Assembly: GCA_903883985.1 (NCBI GenBank)
Contig: CAISDD010000524.1
Span: 1 to 8,022, forward strand
Direction of reading: 5' to 3'
Origin: an uncultured Pseudomonadota bacterium
GTDB lineage: Bacteria; Pseudomonadota; Gammaproteobacteria; Burkholderiales; Thiobacillaceae
DNA: 8,022 bases
Below are positions 1-6,323 of this stretch, in pieces (position 1 is the first letter of the stretch; each line of letters opens with the position of its first letter). A program made the position numbers and the translations under genes. Below the pieces are notes generated by a model that saw only the letters and a list, made by a program, of their open reading frames with translations, did no database searches and was not told the origin of the DNA.

Positions 1-116
1 ACCCCGCGTCGCTATGCTCCAACTGTCCAGCTTCACGTGGAATCACTGTCCAGCTTGCTCTGGAATCGGTGTCCAGCTTCGCCTGGAATGGGTGTCCAGG
101 TTGCGCGGAATACGCA
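1..116. mobile_element. Terminal repeat region of an IS21-type insertion sequence (partial)
   Basis: Four copies of a TGTCCAG-(C/G)TT-...-GGAAT unit begin at 24, 47, 70 and 93, spaced exactly 23 bp apart, and the series stops at 115/116. Read outward, the boundary ends in CA at 115-116 (TG on the complementary strand), as is usual for IS21-family ends, which are known to carry several internal copies of a terminal repeat near istA or istB. At position 117 the sequence turns into the interior of a methyltransferase gene, which supports an insertion boundary there. No transposase sequence is inside the window; istA/istB would lie left of position 1. The family assignment rests on repeat architecture and my memory of similar ends, not on a search. 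Confidence 0.6.
23..115. repeat. Four tandem 23-bp-spaced direct repeats
   Basis: The core TGTCCAG occurs at 24-30, 47-53, 70-76 and 93-99, each followed after about 10 variable bases by TGGAAT or CGGAAT. The period is 23 bp each time, about two helical turns, so a protein binding each unit would contact the same DNA face. The units are degenerate between the conserved blocks, unlike identical CRISPR repeats. The best reading is a set of transposase-binding sites at an IS end. Confidence 0.75.
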
Positions 117-324
117 CCCATGCGAAAAAGCCGCGTTTCCAGACGTCAGCCCAGCCGTGGCTAGCCCCGGTTCGGGCTGCGCCGCGTTCGAAACAATAGG
201 TTTCGGGATCATTGGGCTTGTCCACGCCCAGCATGTCGCATAGGTCGTTGAAATAAGTCTGTGCACCAGCCTGCTCGGTCAGCGGGGTGCCATGCCATTT
301 GGCGATGAACTCGGTGGATACCAC
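43..324 (-). pseudogene. N-terminal fragment of an MmeI-type DNA methyltransferase / restriction-modification enzyme, truncated by IS
   Basis: This minus-strand frame starts with GTG at 322-324, with a GGAG four bases upstream. Residues 1-69 resemble the N-terminal region of large MmeI-like enzymes that fuse an adenine-N6 methyltransferase, often with an endonuclease: an FIAKW opening near residues 6-10, then FNDLCDMLG (25-33), YCFERG (43-48) and ADVWKRGFFAW (59-69). Family members are usually about 900-1,100 residues and continue with E-Y-K-G after this tryptophan. Here residue 70 onward is unrelated and is encoded by the IS-like repeats until a stop at 43-45. Base 117 (a G on the coding strand) still fits the expected Glu codon, so the break is best placed at 116/117. 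Catalytic motifs (FxGxG, NPPY) are missing from what remains, so the product cannot methylate DNA. The rest of the gene may lie beyond the IS. Confidence 0.7.
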
Positions 325-441
325 GGCGCTCCGTTCTGCGTTGTTTATCTAGCATCCTGGAGGAGGCTAATCAGTTCTGCAAAATACTCGACACCACGAG
401 GGGATTTTCTACTGTGAGATAGAATATCAGTTGAACGGCAC

Positions 442-474
442 AAAAGAAAAGGGCTTACATCGCTGTAAGCCCTT
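442..474 (-). terminator. Intrinsic terminator of the tRNA-Ala/tRNA-Glu operon
   Basis: Read on the minus strand, the arms GGGCTTAC (465-472) and GTAAGCCC (451-458) form a perfect 8-bp stem, extendable by two A-T pairs, around a 6-nt loop (459-464). It is followed at once by a U-rich tract, TTTTCTTTT (442-450). It lies 9 bp past the CCA end of tRNA-Glu. This is a textbook Rho-independent terminator layout. In the plus direction no T-tract follows. Confidence 0.9.
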
Positions 475-482
475 GATACTGC

Positions 483-558
483 TGGCGTCCCTACGGGGAT
501 TCGAACCCCGGTTACCGCCGTGAAAGGGCGGTGTCCTAGGCCTCTAGACGATGGGGAC
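483..558 (-). tRNA. tRNA-Glu (anticodon UUC)
   Basis: A 76-nt cloverleaf including an encoded CCA (483-485). In order it has acceptor GTCCCCA, D-arm GTCT...GGAC, anticodon arm CCGCC-CTTTCAC-GGCGG with anticodon TTC, a short variable loop TAAC, T-arm CGGGG-TTCGAAT-CCCCG, acceptor strand TAGGGAC and discriminator G. It closely matches the E. coli tRNA-Glu pattern. One oddity is that C6 faces A67 in the acceptor stem, breaking an otherwise complete 7-bp helix. It is the distal gene of a two-tRNA operon, 41 bp after tRNA-Ala and just before the terminator. It decodes GAA and GAG and also supplies Glu-tRNA for tetrapyrrole synthesis in bacteria that use the C5 pathway. Confidence 0.96.
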
Positions 559-599
559 TTATGAGGCCGAAGGCCCGGTTTCCCGAGTCTTCTTGTCTG

Positions 600-675
<76 letters not shown>

Positions 676-689
676 ACACGAGAGAGCCC

Positions 690-718
690 ATTGTAGTGAC
701 TTCCTTTTATCCTGTAAA
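690..718 (-). promoter_or_regulatory. Sigma70-type promoter of the tRNA operon
   Basis: On the minus strand a -35 box TTTACA (complement of 713-718) and a -10 box TACAAT (complement of 690-695) are separated by exactly 17 bp. The A-rich stretch just upstream (about 721-728) could act as an UP element. The bases after the -10 are GGGCTCTC, a GC-rich discriminator of the kind linked to stringent control of stable-RNA promoters. Transcription would start near 683, a few bases ahead of tRNA-Ala. Confidence 0.82.
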
Positions 719-742
719 GTTGTTTTTGCGGCCGCGGGCATG

Positions 743-771
743 GATGGAGAAGTGCGTGGCTAAGCTATATT
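743..771 (+). promoter_or_regulatory. Possible promoter for rlmH and the downstream operon
   Basis: TATATT at 766-771 is a reasonable -10 box about 28 bp ahead of the rlmH start, but at the 17-bp position (743-748) there is only a poor -35 match. It is proposed mainly because rlmH is the first plus-strand gene after a divergent tRNA promoter, so transcription must start in the ~110 bp between them. The assignment is tentative. Confidence 0.3.
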
Positions 772-805
772 GCGCCCATGTGTCTCGTCCTGGATATCCC
801 CTAGC

Positions 806-1273
806 ATGAAGCTGACCTTGTTGAGCGTGGGTGACAAGCTACCGGCATGGGCCAATGCTGCGGTGACGGAATATCTGAAGAGGATGCCGCGCGAGGCGCG
901 CGTGGATCTGGTGGAGGTCAAGCCGGATAAACGCGCCAACCAGTGTGCCGACTCGATCAAGGCAAGCGAGGCCGCGCGCCTGCTGGAAAAACTTCCGTCT
1001 GGCAGCCTCCTGGTGGCGCTGGACGAACACGGGCGCGAAGTCAGCACCAGAGAACTGGCCGATCTCCTGGCCCGCTGGATGGGGGAGGGGCGTGATGTGA
1101 GCTTGGCTGTCGGCGGCGCCGACGGTCTGGCCGCCAGTCTGCTGGAGAAAGCCGATCTCAAACTGTCCCTTTCGCGCTTAACGCTGCCCCATGCCCTGGC
1201 GAGGGTACTGCTGGCGGAACAGTTGTATCGCGCCGTGAGTCTGCTGAACAACCATCCCTATCACCGCGAATGA
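806..1273 (+). CDS. rlmH: Ribosomal RNA large subunit methyltransferase H
   Basis: RlmH is the SPOUT-class methyltransferase that methylates N3 of pseudouridine 1915 in helix 69 of 23S rRNA, using S-adenosylmethionine on assembled 70S ribosomes. The product is 155 residues, the same length as the E. coli enzyme. Visible family marks are the MKLTLLSVGDKLP opening, VALDEHG (70-76), the knot and cofactor segment VGGADGL (102-108), LTLPHALARVLLAEQLYRA (125-143, family LTLPH...R) and the C-terminal NHPYHRE (149-155). The ATG at 806 is chosen because it gives the canonical N-terminus; an in-frame ATG at 770 would add 12 unlike residues. The Shine-Dalgarno site is weak. In many betaproteobacteria rlmH follows rsfS and precedes maf; here it heads the plus-strand run and is followed after 1 nt by the efflux adaptor gene. 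Confidence 0.95.
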   Translation: MKLTLLSVGDKLPAWANAAVTEYLKRMPREARVDLVEVKPDKRANQCADSIKASEAARLLEKLPSGSLLVALDEHGREVSTRELADLLARWMGEGRDVSLAVGGADGLAASLLEKADLKLSLSRLTLPHALARVLLAEQLYRAVSLLNNHPYHRE

Positions 1274-1274
1274 C

Positions 1275-2416
1275 ATGTCGAATCCCATCCTCCGGCTATG
1301 GTCCCGTCGCGTTGCCCTGCTCGCCGTTCTCGCGGGGGGAAGTGTCGCGGCCTGGCAGCATTACGGCCAGGCCAAACCACTCGAAGTGAGCGTGGCCGTT
1401 GCAAGCTATGGCCGGGTCGAGTCCACGGTCGCCAATACGCGCGCAGCCACGGTGAAGCCTTGTCGGCGCGCGAAGCTGGCTCCCCAGGGCGGCGGCCAGA
1501 TTGCGCGCCTGCTGGTGCATGAGGGTGACCGTGTTCGGACCGGCCAGGTGTTGCTGGAGTTGTGGAATGTCGATCTCGCCGCCCAGGTACGCCAGTCCGA
1601 GGAGCAGATACGCAGCGCCCAGGCTCACCGCGCCGAGGCTTGTGCCGGGGCGGAAGCCGCGCGACGCGACGCGCAGCGGCAGCAGCAACTGGCGGACCGG
1701 GGTTTCCTCAGCGCCGCGGCGGTGGATGCGGCGGTCAGCGGGGCCTTGGTAAAGGAGGCCGGTTGTCGCGCCGCCGAAGCCGATATCACCACGGCCGTGG
1801 CGCGCCTGGACACGGCCCGCGCCACCTTGACGCGCAGCGTGCTGCGGGCGCCATTCGCTGGCATCGTCGCGGAAGTCACCGGGGAACAGGGTGAGTATTC
1901 CACGCCCTCGCCGCCTGGCATCCCCACGCCTCCGGCCATCGACCTGATCGACGATTCCTGCGTCTATGTCAGCGCGCCCATCGATGAGGTGGATGCGCCC
2001 AAGATCCGAGTTGGCCTGTCTGCCCGCATCGCCCTCGATGCTTACCCAGGCCACCATTTTGCAGGCCGCGTCCGGCGCATCGCGCCCTACGTGCTTGAAG
2101 TGGAAAAGCAGGCGCGCACGGTGGAAGTGGAAGTCGCTTTTGTCTTGCCGGAAAAGTCCTTGCTGGCGGGCTACAGCGCCGACGCGGAAATCGTCCTGGA
2201 CGCGCACGACCCTGTGCTGCGCATTCCTACGCAAGCGCTGCTGGGCAAGGACCGGGTGTTGCTGCTAAAAGACGGCTTGTTGCGGGAAGGCGCGGTCGGC
2301 GTGGGTCTTGCCAATTGGCAACAAACGGAAATCACCCGTGGTTTACAGGCCGGCGATCGGGTCGTGGTCTCTCTGGAGAAGGAAGGCGTGAAGGCCGGCG
2401 TGCGCGCCGTGGCGAA

Positions 2417-2420
<4 letters not shown>
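1275..2420 (+). CDS. MacA-like periplasmic adaptor (membrane fusion protein) of an ABC efflux system
   Basis: A 381-residue HlyD/MacA-type adaptor that would link an inner-membrane ABC transporter to an outer-membrane channel. A basic N-terminus (R7, R11, R12) precedes one hydrophobic membrane anchor or uncleaved signal at about 13-29. The first lipoyl half is at about 66-96 (GGGQIARLLVHEGDRVRTGQ), an Ala/Glu/Arg-rich helical hairpin at about 100-187, the second lipoyl half at about 188-207 (LRAPFAGIVAEVTGEQGEY), a beta-barrel at about 228-310 and a membrane-proximal domain at about 314-378. A proline-rich stretch (STPSPPGIPTPP, 209-220) follows the second lipoyl half. No lipobox cysteine is seen. 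The start lies 1 nt after the rlmH stop with no clear ribosome-binding site, so translation probably couples to rlmH. The stop overlaps the ATPase start. The adaptor class is clear; the substrate is not. Confidence 0.9.
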
Positions 2421-3102
<682 letters not shown>

Positions 3103-3106
<4 letters not shown>

Positions 3107-4311
3107 CCTCACGCGACACTTTTTCCCTGGCTTGGGGTAGCCTTGCCCACCAACCTGGGCGGACGCTGCTCATTGCCCTGGCCATGAGCATAGGCGTCGC
3201 CTCCGTGGTGGTGCTCACCGCGCTGGGTGAGGGCGCACGGCGCTACGTGCTGGATCAATTCGCCTCCCTCGGCACCGGTCTGCTCATCGTCATTCCCGGG
3301 CGTGCGGAAACCTCGGGTGGCGCGCCCGGCGTGCTATCCGGCCAGACCACGCGCGATCTCACTCTGGCGGATGCCGATGCGGTCGCGCGCCTGCGAGGCG
3401 TGGAGCGCGTGGCACCCTTGAATGTTGGCGTGGCGCAAGTGTCGCGAGGGGGATTGAGCCGGGAGGCCGTGTTGCTGGGCTCAACTGCGAGCCTGCTGGA
3501 AATCCGCCACATGCGACTGATCCAGGGCCACTACCTGCCGGCCGGTCCCAGTGACCAGGCCACCCAGGTGTGCGTGCTGGGCTTGCGCATCCGCGCCGAA
3601 TTGTTTGGCCAGGCAAACGCCCTGGGCGAGTGGCTGCGTATCGGCGACCGCCGCTTCCGCGTGATCGGCGTGCTCGCCACACAGGGCCAGCAGATGGGGT
3701 TCGACAGCGACGAAACGGTGGCGATCCCGGTGGCGGCGGCGCAGCAATTGTTCAACACGGCCTCTCTGTTCCGCATCCTGGTGGAGGCGCGCGGACGCGA
3801 TGCCGTGGCGCCGGTGAAGGAAGATCTACTGGCCCTGCTCAAGGCTCGGCACGAGAATGACGCCGATGTCACGGTGATCACCCAGGATGCCGTGCTCGCC
3901 ACCTTCGATCGCATTTTCACAGCGCTGACCCTGGCGGTATCCGGGATCGCCGCCATCAGCCTGGGTGTGGCAGGCGTCTTGATCATGAACGTGATGCTGG
4001 TCTCGGTGGCGCAGCGGCGTTCGGAGATCGGCCTGCTCAAAGCGTTGGGGGCTACCGCCTCACAGGTGCGCGATCTGTTTCTGGCGGAAGCCGGGCTGAT
4101 CGCCGCCCTTGGGGCCGTCATCGGGTTGCTCCTGGGACTGGCCGCCAGCTTCGTCCTCGGCCGCATCTACCCGGTACTGCCGATCACCCCGCCACTCTGG
4201 GCGATGGCTGCGGCCGTCACCACTGCACTGGTCGCAGCCCTGTTATTCGCCTGGCTGCCGGCGCGCAAGGCGGCACGGCTGGACGCGGCCCTGGCGCTGG
4301 CGAGGCGGTGA
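3103..4311 (+). CDS. ABC transporter permease, FtsX/MacB type (first of two)
   Basis: A 402-residue inner-membrane permease with MacB topology: one membrane helix at about 21-41, a large periplasmic domain (about 45-265), then three helices at about 272-300, 327-353 and 366-386. The cytoplasmic coupling segment RRSEIGLLKALGA (305-317), which contacts the ATPase, is well conserved. The start overlaps the ATPase stop by 4 nt (ATGA), with GAGGGG just upstream as ribosome-binding site. The C-terminus (ARKAARLDAALALARR) departs from the usual PARRAARxDPVEALRxE ending, which the second permease keeps. It is homologous along its whole length to that second permease, so the pair probably forms a heterodimer rather than the homodimer of classical MacB. 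Confidence 0.92.
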
Positions 4312-4439
4312 AGATGTCGATTTTTTCGCTATTCATGCCTGCTCCCACTTTTAACGGGCCAGGGGGGATTTCTACACGGGTGTACGCAGCCCATAAAGGC
4401 CCCCCCACCACCCTCTGGGAAAAGGGGGGATAGAACAGC
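4312..4439 (+). promoter_or_regulatory. Inter-permease spacer with a competing G-run/C-run structure around the downstream ribosome-binding site
   Basis: This is the only long gap inside the transporter cassette (128 bp). It holds a G6 run (4362-4367), a small palindrome TACAC-GG-GTGTA (4373-4384), a C7 run (4400-4406) and a second G6 run (4424-4429). The second G-run, as GGGGGA (4425-4430), lies 9 bases before the ATG of the next permease and can pair with the 16S anti-Shine-Dalgarno, so it is the likely ribosome-binding site. The C7 run can pair either with the first G-run or with this site, with CCC-TCT-GGG (4411-4419) as an extra inner pairing in the second form. The C/G-run composition also resembles small dispersed intergenic repeats. 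A regulatory role is inference. Confidence 0.4.
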
Positions 4440-5639
4440 ATGCGCCTCCCCGACCTGCTGCGTCTGTCTCTCGGCGCCTTGACCCACCACCCCGGCCGCA
4501 GCCTGCTGTCCGCATTGGGCATCGCGGTCGGAGTGGCGGCGGTGATCCTGCTCACCGCGCTTGGCGAAGGTTTGCACCAATTCGTGCTGGCCGAATTCAC
4601 CCAGTTCGGCACCAATTTGATCGCGGTCAGTCCCGGCAAGACCAAGACCCACGGCGGCGCAGTCGGCATGTTCGGCAGCGTGCGCCCGCTCTCGCTGGAA
4701 GACGCCCAGTCGCTGCGCCAGGTGCCGCAGGTGCAGAGCGTATGCCCGGTGGTCCAGGGCAACGCGGAAGTCGTGGGAGCGGGTCGCAGTCGTCGCGTCA
4801 CCGTTTACGGCGTGGGCCCGGAATTCATGCAGACCTTCCGGATGCGCATCGCCGCCGGCAGTTTTCTTCCCGCCGATGATCTGCGCAGTTCGCGCGCCTT
4901 TGCCGTGCTGGGAGCCAAGGTGCGTGACGAACTATTTGCAGCGGGAAGTCCTCTGGGGGCACTGATCCGTGTCGGTGGCCAGCGCTACCGCGTGGTCGGC
5001 GTGATGGCTGCCAAGGGCCAGGTGTTGGGTTTCGATCTCGATGACACCGTGTTTCTGCCGGCTGTCCGCGTGCTGGAGCTGTTCAACCGCGAAGGCTTGA
5101 TGGAAATTGATGTAGCCCACGACCCGCAGGCCAAGCCGGAGCGTGTCCAGGCCGGGATCGAACGCCTGCTGCGGGCGCGCCATGGTGGCGACGACTTCAC
5201 CGCCACTCCACAGAAACAGCAGTTGGCCGTGCTCGATTCGGTGCTCTCCGTGCTCACTTTTGCCGTTGCCGCACTCGGCAGCATTTCCCTGGTCGTCGGC
5301 GGCGTCGGCATCCTTACCCTGATGACCATCAGCGTGAGCGAACGCACCGGAGAAATCGGCCTGTTGAATGCGCTAGGTGCGCGCCGCAGCCAGATCATGG
5401 CCCTGTTCCTCGCCGAAGCCGCTGGCCTGGCCACGCTCGGTGGCACCGCCGGCCTGGGGCTGGGCCTGGGGCTGGCGCAGTTGCTGCATTTTGTCCTGCC
5501 GGCATTACCGGTGCGCCTGGCATGGGACTATGTCGCAGCCGCCCTGGCCGTGGCCGTGTGCATTGGCCTCGTCGCTGGCGTGGCGCCGGCTAGAAGAGCT
5601 GCGCGTTTTGATCCGGTCGAAGCTTTGCGCGCCGAATAA
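4440..5639 (+). CDS. ABC transporter permease, FtsX/MacB type (second of two)
   Basis: A 399-residue paralogue of the preceding permease with the same plan: a helix at about 21-41, a periplasmic domain at about 45-262, and helices at about 268-296, 326-352 and 363-383. The coupling segment TGEIGLLNALGARRSQI (303-319) and the canonical C-terminus PARRAARFDPVEALRAE (383-399) are present. Shared landmarks with the first permease include HxPGR near residue 20, LTALGEG (38-44), a GxxLP segment near 140-145, RxRVxGV near 184 and GFDxD near 197. The gene has its own strong G-rich ribosome-binding site (4425-4430). It ends 17 bp before maf. With the ATPase and the first permease it would make a full transporter with two different membrane subunits. 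Confidence 0.92.
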   Translation: MRLPDLLRLSLGALTHHPGRSLLSALGIAVGVAAVILLTALGEGLHQFVLAEFTQFGTNLIAVSPGKTKTHGGAVGMFGSVRPLSLEDAQSLRQVPQVQSVCPVVQGNAEVVGAGRSRRVTVYGVGPEFMQTFRMRIAAGSFLPADDLRSSRAFAVLGAKVRDELFAAGSPLGALIRVGGQRYRVVGVMAAKGQVLGFDLDDTVFLPAVRVLELFNREGLMEIDVAHDPQAKPERVQAGIERLLRARHGGDDFTATPQKQQLAVLDSVLSVLTFAVAALGSISLVVGGVGILTLMTISVSERTGEIGLLNALGARRSQIMALFLAEAAGLATLGGTAGLGLGLGLAQLLHFVLPALPVRLAWDYVAAALAVAVCIGLVAGVAPARRAARFDPVEALRAE

Positions 5640-5656
5640 GTGGAAAATGCGCCCCC

Positions 5657-6265
5657 ATGCCGAAACCCGTCTACCTCGCCTCGCAAAGCCCGCGCCGTCT
5701 CGACCTGTTGCAACAGATCGGACTGACACCCACCGTCTTGATCCTCCGCGGGGGCGCAGAGCGGATGGATGTCGACGAGACACCACTACCCGCCGAGCCG
5801 GCCGTCGACTATGTGATGCGCCTGGCTCGGCGGAAGGCGTGGGCGGGTGAGTTCGCGCGGTGTGGGCGCAGTCTAGGAGACTGGCCGGTCGTGGCGGCGG
5901 ATACCACGGTGACCCTGGATGGGCAGATTCTTGGGAAACCCTCGGATGCCGGGGAGGCGCAGGCGATGCTGCGAGGCTACTCGGGGCGGTCGCACAGCGT
6001 GTTGACCGGAGTGGCGGTGGCTTTCCGGGGCCGGCTGGCCGTTGCGCTGTCGCAGAGCACAGTGGCTTTCCGGCACCTGTCGGAGTCTGAGATCGCGACC
6101 TACGTGGCATCCGGCGAACCCTTCGACAAGGCCGGTGGTTATGGCATCCAGGGGCGCGCGGCACTGTTCATCGAGCACCTGTCCGGGAGTTACTCCGGGG
6201 TGATGGGCTTGCCCTTGTTCGAGACTGCGGAACTGCTGAAAGAAGTAGGTTTCTCCGTGATCTAG
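5657..6265 (+). CDS. maf: Maf-family nucleoside triphosphate pyrophosphatase (YhdE-like)
   Basis: Maf proteins hydrolyse non-canonical or surplus nucleoside triphosphates to monophosphate and pyrophosphate in the cytoplasm; the YhdE subgroup prefers dTTP, UTP and modified pyrimidines. The 202-residue product shows the substrate-binding SQSPRR (9-14), VDETPLPAEP (39-48), YVMRLARRKA (52-61), the catalytic AADTTV with Asp82 (80-85), ILGKP (91-95), a GYSGRSHSVLTGVA block (107-120) and the C-terminal KAGGYGIQGRAALFI (158-172) with GSYSGVMGLPLFET (177-190). All expected active-site residues seem present. There is a small extra segment around 66-76 before the catalytic block. The ATG at 5657 fits the family N-terminus; its ribosome-binding site is weak, so it may rely on translation from the permease gene 17 bp upstream. 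maf next to rng is a common arrangement. Confidence 0.94.
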   Translation: MPKPVYLASQSPRRLDLLQQIGLTPTVLILRGGAERMDVDETPLPAEPAVDYVMRLARRKAWAGEFARCGRSLGDWPVVAADTTVTLDGQILGKPSDAGEAQAMLRGYSGRSHSVLTGVAVAFRGRLAVALSQSTVAFRHLSESEIATYVASGEPFDKAGGYGIQGRAALFIEHLSGSYSGVMGLPLFETAELLKEVGFSVI

Positions 6266-6270
6266 CCACG

Positions 6271-6303
6271 ATTCGCGATGCGCGCAGGGCGCGACTCACG
6301 AAT
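6271..6303 (+). other. Imperfect hairpin between maf and rng
   Basis: Arms starting ATTCG (6271) and ending CGAAT (6303) close an imperfect stem with an inner GCGCG/CGCGC core around an AGG loop; about three positions are mismatched. A short T-run (6310-6313) follows. It could be a weak attenuator or an RNA-processing site in the 58-bp maf-rng gap. The stem is too broken and the T-run too short to call a terminator. Confidence 0.3.
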
Positions 6304-6323
6304 ACTGACTTTTCGAGACCCTC

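Noticed and set aside
23..115. Short regularly spaced repeats as a CRISPR array
   Set aside because: Units are only 23 bp apart, are degenerate, have no separate unique spacers, and end at a gene-disruption boundary. This fits IS terminal repeats.
760..1251. 163-codon minus-strand open frame
   Set aside because: It is antisense to rlmH, is Ser/Arg-rich as expected of a GC-rich shadow frame, and has no family resemblance.
1296..2234. 312-codon minus-strand open frame
   Set aside because: It lies opposite the well-supported adaptor gene; its composition is that of a complementary frame and no domain is seen.
2315..2416. Longer N-terminus for the ATPase
   Set aside because: The extra 34 codons lie inside the adaptor gene and are unlike any ABC ATPase N-terminus; the GTG at 2417 in a GTGA overlap gives the family start.
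3531..4166. 211-codon minus-strand open frame
   Set aside because: It is antisense to the first permease, rich in Arg/Ser/Thr, with no motif.
4217..4801. 194-codon minus-strand frame covering the inter-permease spacer
   Set aside because: It overlaps both permease genes and shows no family signature; treated as a shadow frame, leaving the spacer non-coding.
6271..6313. Intrinsic terminator between maf and rng
   Set aside because: The stem has several mismatches and only four T residues follow, some bases away; kept only as a weak hairpin.
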